A DNA stretch of 64,000 nt from Sipunculus nudus. Taxonomy: Eukaryota; Annelida; Sipuncula; Golfingiida; Sipunculidae. Numbering within the stretch: the first letter of the stretch is position 1; every line of letters starts with the position of its first letter. The stretch is from positions 87,497,142 to 87,561,141 of the forward strand of contig CM049306.1 of assembly GCA_026874595.1 (NCBI GenBank), written 5' to 3'. The notes under the pieces are model-generated. The model was not told the DNA's origin and ran no database searches. It was given only the letters and a program-made list of their open reading frames with translations. This document shows, piece after piece, positions 26,001 to 36,943 of the stretch. The translations under genes were made by a program, and so were the position numbers.

Positions 26001-26349
26001 ACTAAGTTCAACTTCCTGTAACTGATTGACAACCAAAAATCACCAAACTGGAACCATTCAAACAAACTTGAGAGAGATTATTTCTGGAATTATTTCTGTG
26101 AAATATTGGACAATTTGCCTCAACGGTTTTGGAAAAAAAAATTTTTAAAGGTTTTTAAGCTTTTTTCTTATAAAATCTAAGTAAAAGCAGACAGCCAAAA
26201 AATAAACAAAATCCAGTAGAGTTTTTCAGATGAATGTAGTTTTCGAGATAGTATGGGTTAACATACAGCTAGACAACACACAACCAAAGACGCAAGGACG
26301 CACGACAGACCATGCCTGGCCATCACATAAGCTCACAGGTTCACTAAAA
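23001..26349 (+). mobile_element. Family B repeat cluster with internal satellite
   Basis: 5' modules lie at 23001 and 23200 (ACAAGGCCTGCAGGCCTTAT). The 3' module CACATAAGCTCACAGGTTCA ends at 26349. Between them lie the 225 bp tandem array (23750-24575) and further palindrome variants at about 24733 and 25878. Confidence 0.6.
23750..24575. repeat. Tandem array, period about 225 bp, four units
   Basis: The phrase CACCTGTATTCTGCAGAAGA recurs at about 23887, 24111 and 24339, with a decayed fourth copy at 24556. Each unit carries ATATATATGCATGATATGAA and an A-rich or T-rich stretch of variable length. Confidence 0.8.
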
Positions 26350-26639
26350 ATGAATATAAGTTGCACCACCATTCGTTTGTAAGAGAAAGCCATTAAACAT
26401 GTGAGGCCAAACAATTTCAGGCTTCAAACCACTCTTCGGCCATGTGCACAGATGCATACAACAACAAGTAACTAAGTCAAAAGCCACTACAATGTCCTCT
26501 GAAATTAGAATGTACAGGTGAAGTGAGGCAAGGACTGAGTGGTAAAGGGATTAAGAGTGAGATGGATGTCCACCACAAACACATGATCGTAGGCTCAACC
26601 ACCTGAGGCAAATACTGCAAATCACTCCTGAAAAAAAAT

Positions 26640-27880
26640 TTATTCAACAAAATTTATAAGGTAAGTGGCACCACCTGTCTGGTTTATGAGAAAACTTTCT
26701 AAGATGGATGAAGATGCCAAATTTCAGACCAATATCTTGACTCACTCCTGAGATATTCAGCAATTTTCACCCAAAGCACATGTACAAATAAAGCCATGGG
26801 ATAACCATTGTAGATGGCACCACCAGTCTTCAGTACAGGAGAGAGGAGTCCAAGATCTGTGGATATGCACAATTTTAGGTTAATACTAGATGGAAGCTAG
26901 ATGGTGCTACCTATCTGGTTTATGTGACAACTTTCCAAGATTGATGAACATGCCAAATTTCAGAACAATACCTTGACCAACTCCTGATATTTAGGCAATT
27001 TTCACCGGAAGTACATATACAGATGGCGGCAACAGGAAAACTATTGCAGATTGTACCACCAGTCTTGAGAACATGATGGAAGAAAATAAGATCTATGGAT
27101 ATGCAAAAATGTCATGCAAATACTGCAAATCACTTTTGAGAAAAGGGAATTTATTTATTCTATAAAAAATGGAAATGACCAGATGAGCAATTATACAGAC
27201 GCCATGGGAAAATGATTGTAGATGGTACCACCAGTCTTAAGTACAAGAGGGAGGAGTCCAAGGTATATTGATATGCACAATATCAAGCTAATACTATAAA
27301 AACAATCCTGAGAAAAGGGCATAAATTTATTCTATGAAAACCAAATATATGGTGGCGCCACCTATCTGGTTTATGTGACAACTTTCCAAGATTGATGAAC
27401 ATGCCAAATTTCAGAACAATACCTTGACCAACTCCTGATATTTAGGCAATTTTCACCGGAAGTACATATACAGATGGCGGCAACAGGAAAACTATTGCAG
27501 ATTGTACCACCAGTCTTGAGAACATGATAGAGGAAAATAAGATCTATGGATATGCAAAAATGTCATGCAAATACTGCAAATCACTTTTGAGAAAAGAGAA
27601 TTTATTTATTCTATGAAAATGGAAATGAATAGATAAGCAATTATACAGACGCCATGGGAAAATGATTGTAGATGGTACCACCAGTCTTAAGTACAAGAGG
27701 GAGGAGTCCAAGGTATATTGATATGCACAATATCAAGCTAATACTATAAAAACAATCCTGAGAAAAGGGCATTAATTTATTCTATGAAAACCAAATATAT
27801 GGTGGGGCCACCTATCTGGTTTATGTGACAACTTTCCAAGATGGATGAACATGCAAAATTTCAGAAATTTCAAAGTCCCT
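26640..27880. repeat. Tandem array, period 446 bp
   Basis: The unit beginning near CACCTATCTGGTTTATGTGA recurs at 26908, 27354 and 27803, an exact 446 bp step. Units are nearly identical, implying a recent duplication. A perfect GGTGGCGCCACC is at 27351. Related, more diverged units occur at about 28985 and 29270. Confidence 0.85.
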
Positions 27881-28227
27881 TCATGAAATAACTATGAAAT
27901 TAACACACTTGCATTGACTTGTTAAAAATGATACAATGAACTTACCATGAAAACACCACACAAAGTGTTATAGTAGTTATATAGACTGCAGCATATAGGC
28001 CTCTCCCAATCCTGGCACTGTGCAAAAGCTATTTATACAGCTGACATGATCTTGGCCAATGGAAACCATCCAGGGACTGGCAAATCTTGGCAATTGGCCA
28101 ATGGTAAACCAAGTGCTGCCATCTGTACACAAAAGTGGTCCCCACTTAAATTAACTTTGAAATAAATTTTCCCAATACAAAGTGCTTTTCAGCTGACTTT
28201 GTATAAAAAAGAAATTAGGAATATATG

Positions 28228-30293
28228 AACAAGGCCTACAGGCCTAATGCAAACCTGTGCAATGAGATATACATCAGGTTTAATCCTTCCATGCTTTACA
28301 AGTACATATGTGACATGTAAATGCAAAATTCAAGCACTGAACATTTTGAACCCGAGTGTATGCACCAATTACACAAACATCACTGCTGAAATATGTCATG
28401 GATGCACACAACACAAAAATAATTGTAAGTGGCACCACCAGTCTCATGTCCAAGAAACCCATCAAGATGTATGGACATGAAATATTTCAGGCAGATACTT
28501 CAAACCAATGTTAGGCTATGTACACAGATGCATGAAACAACTAGAAAACTGGTAGCTGACAAGCTACAACATGTCTCCGAGTGAGTCAGAGTGGTATGGG
28601 GAAGTGATGGATGAATTTAGTGGTATATGTCACATCACTGCTGAATAAAGTCCACTAAAACTCTGAAAAAAAAGGGCATTAATATATTCAACAAAAACAC
28701 CTGCTGCAACTTGTCTGGTCTACTAGAAAACTCTCTAAGATGGATTGACATGCCTATATTCAGACCAATACCTTTACGCACTCCTGAGATATAAGCACTT
28801 TTCACCAAAAGCACATGTACAGATGGACGCCATGGGTAAACTATTGCAGACAGCCCCACCAGTCTTGGGTACTAGATGAAGGACTATAAGATCTATAAAT
28901 ATGCACTATTTCAGGCCAATACTGAGAATCACTACTCAAAAAAGGGCATTTATTTTTTCTAAAAAAAAATTGGAAAGGTAAGTGGTGCCACCTGTCTGGT
29001 TTATGAAAAAACTTTCTCAGATGGATGAATGTGCCAAATTTCAGAACAATACCTTAACCCACTCCTAAGAAATGAGCAATTTTCACCTAAAGCATATGTA
29101 CGGATGGAGGCCGGGGGGGGGGGGGGGGGGGAATTGCAGATGGTGCCACCAGTCTTGGGTACAAGATGGAGGAGTCCAAGATCTATGGATATGCACAATT
29201 TCATGCCATTCTGCAATTCACCCCAGAGAAAATGGCATTAATTTATTCTAAAAAAATGGAAAGGTAAGTGGTGCCACCTGTCTGGTTTATGAGAAAACTT
29301 ACTTAGATTGATGAACGCACAACATTTCAGAACAATACCTTGAGCCCAGCAAGATGAAAAAAAAACTGAACTTTAGAAACCTGACAGTTTCCAGGGCTTG
29401 AGGCATTCATGAGGTGTTCACATGCAGCCTTGAGGGGCATGGCAGCCATGAGGTGTCCTCATGCAGCCTTGATGGACATGGCACCAATAAGGTGACCGCA
29501 TGCAGTCTTAAGGGGCATGGCACCCATGTGGTGTTCACATGCAGCCTTGAGGGGCATGGCACCCATGAGGTAATCGCATGTAGCCTTGTTGGGCATGGCA
29601 CCCATAAGGTGATCGCATGCAGTCTTAAGGGGCATGGCACCCATGAGGTGATCACATGCAGCCTTGAGGGGCATGGCACCCATGAGGTGTCCTCATGCAG
29701 CCTTGACAGACATGGCACCCATAAGGTGATCGCATGCAGTCTTAAGGGGCATGGCACCCATGAGGTGTTCACATGCAGCCTTGAGGGGCATGGCACCCAT
29801 GAGGTAATCGCATGTAGCCTTGTTGGGCATGGCACCCATGAGATGATCACATGCTGCCTTGAGGGGCATGGCACCCATAATGAAATCACTTGCAGCCTTG
29901 AGGAAATGGAGCTGAACTGACCTTATGACCCCTTGCAAACTCAGTGTGCACTCACTGAACTATTGACCTGAACCTGTCTGCACTGAGTGAACTCTTGACC
30001 TATATCTGGCTGCACTGAGTGAACTCTTGACTTGTTGCATTACTGATACAGTTGGCAATCTGCCAAAGCTATAAATAGACCCATACTGACCTATGGCCTA
30101 TTGCACAATCTGAAAGAGTTGGCAGTCTGCCAAGTTCTTTAAAGATACAGACACACACAGACCTGTTGGTAAATCTGTTTACACATATTGAAAGACAATG
30201 GCTAAAATGCTAATTTTTTCAAGCTGACATAAAAGACTTTTAATCAAAACGTATGGACCATGCTGCGCCATCACATAAGCCCACACATTTGCA
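28228..30293 (+). mobile_element. Family B repeat containing a 39 bp minisatellite
   Basis: The 5' end AACAAGGCCTACAGGCCTAA lies at 28228. The 3' module GCGCCATCACATAAGCCCAC ... TTTGCAAAT closes near 30293, only about 23 bases from the donor end of the HCFC1 exon copy. It includes a 19-base poly(G) run (29113-29131) and the minisatellite at 29405-29905. Confidence 0.65.
29405..29905. repeat. 39 bp minisatellite with six-unit higher-order period
   Basis: About 12.5 copies of a 39 bp unit (core GGCATGGCACCCATGAGGTG). Variants recur at 234 bp (6 x 39): the same unit order starts at 29541 and 29775. Because 39 is divisible by three, several frames stay open on both strands (up to 168 codons). 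These repetitive frames are not considered genes. Confidence 0.92.
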
Positions 30294-30316
30294 AATTAAA
30301 TATGAATGCAGCTTAC

Positions 30317-30540
30317 CTAGTACATGATCCTGGATCAAATTTTGGTCATTCTGGTTCCAACAGAACCTTGTCCACTCCAAAGTCCAAGAGTTCCAGGTTT
30401 TCTTTTGTGTATTTGCCATATTCAAGCATTCCACTAAACACCAATAACCCAGTGTCATCACAAACAAAGCCACTGAGCATGCTCAACAGGCTGGTGTAAC
30501 TTCTCCTTGTACTGCTGGCACACACCCATACATCTGGTCA
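30317..30540 (-). pseudogene. Decayed copy of HCFC1 exon 2 with both splice sites kept
   Basis: Minus-strand sequence aligns along its length to HCFC1 exon 2 (47694-47915). Shared stretches include TGTGCCAGCAGT, GGCTTTGT-TGTGATG, ATTGGTGTTT-GTGGAATG and TTGAATATGGCAAATAC. Translated parts read VPAV and FVCDDTGLLVFSGMLEYGKY, matching the Kelch segment [20 protein letters not shown]. The copy is 224 nt against 222, contains frameshifts and an in-frame TGA, and cannot encode a blade. The acceptor (tatttatag) and donor (ACTAG|gtaagc) align exactly to the parent exon borders, so this came from a genomic duplication, not a processed transcript. No neighbouring HCFC1 exons are seen. Confidence 0.88.
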
Positions 30541-31950
30541 CTATAAATAGAAAAAAAAACACACAAAGACATATAACATATAAGAGACTAGTAAATAATG
30601 AGTTGACAAGGTCTATATATTACAGGGGAGGATCCTGGATCAGGAAAAGGAAGGGTCCAACTAAGAAGGACTGATGGCAAACCCTAAAAAAATAGGTCAT
30701 AAGGTCCAGAAATGGGGGGGGGGGAAGGGTCAGACCCCAGGACCCCTACCCTGGATCCACTTCTGATATTATGACAAAACCAGGATTCACTCACATTCAA
30801 TCAGATCCCTGATGATGTTATAATTTATATATAACAATACCCGTGACAACTGCTGTTTCAGTAAAGATGGAATTCTATTTGTGTGTATGCAGTACTGTGC
30901 TTTATGTATGGGTATGCAACTAGGAATTAGACAATTTATATTCTCTCGGAGGCATCCATATATGCACATGCAGTAATTATGCATCATATGTTTGCAGTAC
31001 ATTTCAATCACTCTCTGCAGATAGCAATTGAAAATGTATATGCCTGCTTACAGACAAGGAAATTCCAGACTCTGACGTCAGTGACAGGGAATTCCTTTGA
31101 CAGATGACTTCTCTTTGCATGCAGCTCTATACTGTAGGCCCAATTTTTGCTGCATACATACCACATATGCATACATATGAATGTTATCATAGGCCTCTAT
31201 TTTCTAGCTGCATACTCAGATGTATCATATACGCATACATACTGCATACGCACATATGGAATGCTAGCTTTATACTGATAACAATCATTCAATTTTAATG
31301 CAAGCGTTCCATATGTAATTATCGACTTTCATTAATTCTAAAGACAAGTTTGTCCTTTAACCAAAAGTGTGAAAAATCTTTTAAACTTTTGGCCTAATGC
31401 ATTCTTCAGCTACATTTCTTATCCTGAGTATGACTTTTTATTGTTCAGCAATGTAAAATAGAGACTCAGAAGTTGCATTGAAACAGAATTATAATTTAAA
31501 AACTGTCCCTAATTTTGCTGAGTTCGGAAACAACATATTAGACATTCATTTTGGTCAAAGTTGCAGCTTAACATTTACATTAAAAGTAATTTTGTAGTTT
31601 AGGTTTTTATTATATACAAGGCCTATATTACCAATTGTTTATGCATTATTTCCAAATTTTTGTTGTTCTATAATAAGAAGAAATTTATACTAATATAAGA
31701 AAAAGGCATATATTATATAGTTTAATCATCAATATATTCAATATATAATGACACAATTGCTCCAAAATAGCTTGTTTTTCTGGCGACGTTGTGAACTTCA
31801 TGCATAATGTCATGTTGGGAGATCAAGTTTGAGCCAATAAAGTTGACTTTTCAGCTACAATGACTCTCATACAATACCTTTCATTATATAACCCTTATTT
31901 TTCTGAACCTATACATCTACTCTATATTATAGAAAATTGGTATTTTGTTT
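30541..31950. other. Unassigned AT-rich DNA
   Basis: No gene is recognised. A short repeat rich in GGATCCTGG and poly(G) (30715-30724) lies at about 30625-30765. Confidence 0.45.
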
Positions 31951-32175
31951 GGGTACAGGTGAATTCGGCCCATTTCTAACCCGGCCCGTACCAACCGGGC
32001 CCGTACTTACCAACCCGGCCCATTCAAATAACCAACCCGGCCCGTACGGCCCGTACCTGGAATTTGCCTATACAATAACGATAATATATATTATAATATT
32101 AACAATCACAATTTGTCTAATCCCAATATTTTTTTTTTATTCATATTTTACTTTTTTTATGAGAGAGACAGAGAG

Positions 32176-32209
<34 letters not shown>

Positions 32210-33001
32210 AGGAACGAGAACTAATTTTACTTATTAATATTTGTTTCACCTGTGACATTATAAATGAGATAACATAAATAATGTAGAGCAATTTGTTCAA
32301 TATAAACTGCACTTTTAAATGAAAGTGTCATTAAATAGCTATCATGTATGGTATCAAATTATATCCGTGAAGAATAATTAATATTTTTAAAATCGACAAA
32401 CATGACATTAAATTTTACGATAAACGTTATAATCATGTAAACCTTTGATGTTACCCGAAGGAAATATTAAATAGTTGTGATGAAATGTAATACCTTAGTT
32501 ACATGTATTTGCGCAACAAGTGTGTTTCAACGGAATTACTTATTCATAATATACATATTTAGGCTGCATGTGTAAATGACAGGAAACGCACATAAATATT
32601 CAAAAGTTATGCATATGTTGAATAGTATATAATATTTTTGTAGTAGTTTTTTATTATGATTCTTTATTATTTTTAACAGAGGTAAATAAAAAGTTATGGA
32701 TTCGATAAATATTGTGTATATTATTTATGTGTATGTGTATGTGTAGAAACAGAGAGAGAGAGTGAGAGAGAGAGAGCGCGCTAGGCTAAAACCTTCCTCT
32801 AAATCTCCATTAGTTTACACCCATTTTAATATTTTAGACATATGTAAATTTTCATATTATAATATATATATATTGATTCACGTTATTGTATAGGCAAGGT
32901 CCAGGTACGGGCCGGGTTGGTAATTTGAATGGGCCGGGTTGGTAAGTACGGGCCGGGTTGGTACGGGCCGGGTTAGAAATGGGCCGAATTCACCTGTACC
33001 C
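31951..33001. mobile_element. 1,051 bp element with about 130 bp inverted ends and perfect 8 bp target duplication
   Basis: The two ends are near-identical inverted repeats starting GGGTACAGGTGAATTCGGCC and extending through CCTATACAATAACG. They differ by one 9 bp duplication (GGCCCGTAC) and a few substitutions. The flanks carry the perfect 8 bp repeat TTTTGTTT (31943-31950 and 33002-33009). Inside each end are several CCCGGCCCGTAC boxes, possibly transposase-binding sites. The interior is AT-rich with two GA microsatellites and no transposase. An 8 bp duplication is typical of hAT and P types, but the ends match neither consensus clearly. Confidence 0.9.
32161..32210. repeat. (GA)n microsatellite
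   Basis: GA-rich run within the 31951-33001 element. A second one lies at 32748-32776. Confidence 0.85.
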
Positions 33002-33193
33002 TTTTGTTTATAATTTGCGTTAAATATGGTAAAATAGGCCTTTCATTAAAGAAAAAAACCCTTGACTACAAAAATACCGCATTTATGATGATATGTTTGG
33101 GTTATTTGGTGTTTTAATGGTACTCTTGCAACATGATTCAAGTCTTGAAGGAATATGTGCCAAAACGTTTTGGGCCAACGATCCGTAACTTAC

Positions 33194-33305
33194 CTCGTAA
33201 CCGTTGTGCTAACTTGTACCAAGTTGTGGCGTTAGGATAGAAGGCCAGGGATTCTCTCACCATATCCTCTGTAGCGCTTGCCCGCTGCTGGTCAAGCGGT
33301 ACAAA
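33194..33305 (-). CDS. Exon of an unrecognised minus-strand gene
   Basis: 112 nt between acceptor ttttctcgctacag and donor TTACGAG|gtaagt. Read at phase 0 it is open for 37 codons, from FVPLDQQRASATEDMVRESL to FYPNATTWYKLAQRLR. It is clearly richer in GC and CpG than its surroundings. It leaves at phase 1, which fits the phase-1 entry of 22702-22799. The other two frames contain stops. The ATG inside (EDMVRES) has a favourable context, so the protein may start here if upstream exons are non-coding. I do not recognise the family. Confidence 0.55.
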
Positions 33306-33627
33306 CTGTAGCGAGAAAACTCCAACGAGAAATATTTACAAGTTATAAAGTAATATAAAGATCATAGTCTCATAGATGGCTGAAGAAAAGAGGAAAGATT
33401 GAGAAGAAACTCGCCGAGTCAGATGAGAGACGCCGTGCACAGTGGCCACGGTGAACACATAACGACACCTGGTAGGGATTTGAGAAACTACATGAAACAA
33501 TTGGGGGGGGGGGGGAAATTCCATTTTAAAATCGAATTTGTATGATCTGTGTACAAAGCGGAACCGGAAATTAAAGTTCAAATATATAGTCTTGTTTCAA
33601 CTCTTAAATCAGTGTTACGTGATATCT

Positions 33628-33930
33628 GACCCGGAAGTAATTCTTCCATTTAAAAGACAGACTGGCCTTTTCTTAAAATATGAAAACAATGACAACTTGG
33701 GTACAAGTCTATTAAAACTGGTCTTGCTTACCTAGGACAAGGTCGACTTAGTCCCTCTAACAGACACCAGGTGTCGCTACTACTCTGTCCCAGTACTGGC
33801 GTCTGTTGGAGGAGAGACTGTGTCGACTGGACACTATTTTAGCGGCTTACTGTTTTTTTGGCTGGTATCGAGTCGATTTTGTCCTTATTTAAAGGAGGTA
33901 GAAAAGGCCGGTTCCAAAGTACTTCCGGAG
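33628..33930. promoter_or_regulatory. Promoter-like segment with ETS-type sites
   Basis: CCGGAAGT at about 33631 and ACTTCCGG at about 33921 match the ETS/GABPA consensus in a locally CpG-richer stretch. It lies where the minus-strand candidate gene should start. This is inference from motifs only. Confidence 0.35.
33732..33860 (-). other. Possible 5' exon of the minus-strand gene
   Basis: Minus-strand sequence ends with a consensus donor (GTCCTAG|gtaagc) at 33732. One frame (VQSTQSLLQQTPVLGQSSSD onward) is open for about 34 codons but ends at phase 2, which does not fit the next exon (phase 0). It is therefore more likely 5' untranslated, or an intermediate exon is missing. The 5' limit is a guess. 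Confidence 0.3.
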
Positions 33931-34182
33931 ACAAGCTCACGACAACATACGCCAAGCGGACCTCGCTTTACCGATTCACGTGTTGTGTCGTAGCTTTACA
34001 TATGTTTCAGCTTGCTGCCACATATAACGGTTATATTATAACTTTAGAAAAATTAACAATACGTATTCCTTTTCTTTTTATGCGGCGTGTCTCACTTGGG
34101 CCAGGCCAGTCTGCTTTGCAACGCACGCCCAAAACCCTGAGCATTAATATTTTTTAATCAAACCTGATTAAGGCAAACAATA

Positions 34183-34473
34183 AAAGATCTGGTTCTAATT
34201 TAAGGCACCGCCCGCATTCATTTTAACATCTCGCATAAAATAATTCTTTTTATTTTCATCTTTCATGAAGATGAAATAATACAATTTTGATAAGTTTACC
34301 TTTGTAATGTAGTGCTTCTACCTATTTAGAATTTTTTTTAAATTATGTTATTATCACGTTTAACTCAGTTCATATGTGACATTTATATCGAAACATACAA
34401 AAAAGTTCACAAAAAACCGCCCGCTTGCACTGATTTAAGAAAAAAGTATCTGAGAACCAAACTTTTTTTGCCT
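34183..34473. mobile_element. Diverged copy of the Harbinger-like MITE
   Basis: It shares GGCACCGCCCGCATTCATTT on the left and CCGCCCGC...TGATTTAAGAAAAAAGTAT plus CTGAGAACCA on the right with the element at 11425-11761. The ends have decayed. Confidence 0.65.
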
Positions 34474-34500
34474 AGTGACTATTGATTATAATACTTTTCA

Positions 34501-34515
34501 GGGGGGGGGGGGGGG
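34501..34515 (+). repeat. Poly(G) 15-mer
   Basis: Uninterrupted run of 15 G, one of many such tracts of 12-25 bases in the window. Confidence 0.9.
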
Positions 34516-35635
34516 TCCTAGAATTTTCAATCCCCTAACATAATAACAATACAAAACTGGAAAATATATTTTAAAAAAATATATGGTAAAATTTCTTCGC
34601 TTTACACTTTTAATTGACAAATTCATTCAATAAAAGGACATTTTCCGCCAAACACTAGACAAAAATTACATCTTTGCTAATCATAAATATCAATCAAACG
34701 ATCTCTCTGAGCTAAATCAAACAAGTATTATACAGGAAAGAATGATCCGTTACCAGAAAAAAAAACTGTCATTACAAGTATTTTAGGTGGTTTAATTAGT
34801 TTTCTATATGATTATATTTTGGTGACTTCAGGAATGAAAATTCTTCATACCATATACAATTAAAGGAAGGTGACGCAGAAACCCACTGTATTTAGCATTT
34901 TCCCCACAATAGGTATGTAGACACATATCCTGCCTATCAGGAGACATTGGTCTTCAAGCAGGTTTTTTGCCTGTGTATGCCTCCTCTTCGACTGGAGTTA
35001 AATATAATATAAGGAGTGTTTCTACAGATACGACGCCCCATACATTCTGTCAAATCTATTTCAGGTCACACAGACCTAAATCTGGCCCCTTTATGTTATC
35101 ATATAAAGTGGTCACATTCATACTATCAGGAACATATTTTCCATTGAGATTTTAGCACTATATTATGCATCAAACTCAAGCTCTAAAACATATATTTTTT
35201 TCTAATGTGAAAACTTGGGCTTGTGTATCTCGATTTTGAGATTGGAAGTGTTTAATAAAAGGGACCGCAGATGGCGCCACCTTTCAATCATGTTCACCAG
35301 CAGCACACTCACCACTTTTACCATCTCCAACATTTTAAAAAAAGACTGACATCAACACAAATGTGTTCCTTGTCATTCATTCACTGCTGCAATACATGTG
35401 TTCCATCAACAACAAAAGGACTCGACCCTGAAATAGGTCAGTCTGACCTTCAGAAGTCAGCCTGTACGGACCCACCCCGAGCTGTATACGGCTCTGTACG
35501 GGTATTTTCTGCATTTAAGTATCCTGAAATTTTTAAGGCAATTTTTATACAAATGACCACTGTGCACTACTTCAGGACGTTTTCTGGTTTTCACTGCAGA
35601 GATGCATTTTCTACACCAATTTCTATCCCTTTTAT
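34516..35635. other. Unassigned intergenic DNA
   Basis: An open frame of 124 codons begins at 35271 but has no recognisable domain, splice context or homologue that I can name. It starts inside a CAGATGGCGCCACC repeat phrase, so I do not call it a gene. Confidence 0.4.
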
Positions 35636-36595
35636 TCAGCAATAAACAAGTAATAAAAGGATTCTTATATCATGGTCCTAGGACTTGTAATTCGGAAGTC
35701 ATAGTTGATTTTGGTGACCATGCCCCGTTTCCACCTTCCTTTAGCCTTGGCACTTTGACAAGGTTTGATAAACAGGCCATTTCTGATAAATCACCTTGTT
35801 TCAACTACCAACATTACTTTTCATAATCTATGAACCATAATAAGCAATAAAATAACAAAGCTTATGAAGTAAATCACAACAATTTATTGTGTCTAAACGT
35901 TTGGTTAAAATGTGCATACATTAAAAAATATATATTTTTTTAATTGAAAAAAAATACCCTTATTAAGCATGTAATTCATCTATGCACATGCACATTTATA
36001 TCATACTTGTTCAGCAATAAGAGAGGAGTAAAATGGTGTTTATTTCACAACCATAAGACTAGAATTAGGAAGTTACAGACGATACTGTTACCATACACCC
36101 TTTACCGTTTCCCTCTTTGCAAACTTTGCACTTTGATGTGGTATGATAAAAGGGGCATTTCTCGAAATCGACCCTGTTTCATCCACCAACATTCATTTTC
36201 ATAATTAAGGAAACTTGGGAAACAATCAAACTAAGATAACGAAGAAAATATACATAATTTATTGGGTTAAAACTTTTGTTTAAAAAACGCCCACACGTCC
36301 AAAAACAATTTAAAAGATATTTTATGAACTGGATATAACTACACTTGATAAGCATGTAACACATCCAAACACTTAAACAATCTTGTTTAAGGATAAAAGG
36401 AAAGTACATTGGTGTTTAATTAACCACCATAGGGCTAGTATTAAGGGAGTTACAGTCGATTTTCTGACCATACCCCCTTAACCGATTTCTGTCAGACGCA
36501 AACTGGGCACTTTGACTCGGTTCGATAAAACGGCCATTTCTAAAAATATCAGCCTTGTTTCAAGTGCCAACATTCATTATCACAAACTAAAGGAC
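35636..36595. repeat. Degenerate tandem array, period about 375 bp
   Basis: Three related units. The phrase CATTTCT...CCTTGTTTCA...CCAACATT recurs at about 35780, 36154 and 36534, and the unit start CAGCAATAA recurs at 35637 and 36013. Units are considerably diverged. Confidence 0.75.
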
Positions 36596-36854
36596 CTCTA
36601 GGTGTTAGAAAATTAGGGTCTAGAAAATTCCCCCTCCCCCCCCCCCCCCCGGGGGAGGGGGCTATACCCCTTTACTGGCCCATGGACTATATATCATAGG
36701 ACAAAAAGATCCATGTATTGATTACCAGAATACATTTTTAACAGCGAAATATTACCAAGCGGGTCTAGGGTCTATATGGAACCGGCAGTTTCGAAAACCA
36801 GGACCCATCGGACACCAAAAATCAATTTCCAAATTTTCCATTAATTATACCAAT

Positions 36855-36943
36855 TAAGGACTTTTCTCTTTCCTTATATCAGTAACAGGTGTTTTTACCG
36901 GATAAAACGCCCCGTTACTGATATAAGAAAAGAGAAAGTCCCT
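36855..36943. repeat. Strong hairpin, about 28 bp stem
   Basis: GGACTTTTCTCTTTCCTTAT...CAGTAAC pairs with GTTACTGATATAAGAAAAGA...GTCC across a loop of about 25 bases that itself contains TTTTACCGGATAAAA. It could be the fold of a small element or a precursor-like RNA; no transcription evidence is visible. Confidence 0.8.

Noticed and set aside
29414-29920. Long plus-strand open frame of 168 codons and a minus-strand frame of 160 codons
   Set aside because: Both are by-products of a 39 bp minisatellite whose period is divisible by three. No start context, splice sites or domain.
35271-35645. Plus-strand open frame of 124 codons
   Set aside because: No recognisable domain, and it begins in a repeat phrase. 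Composition resembles the surrounding non-coding DNA.
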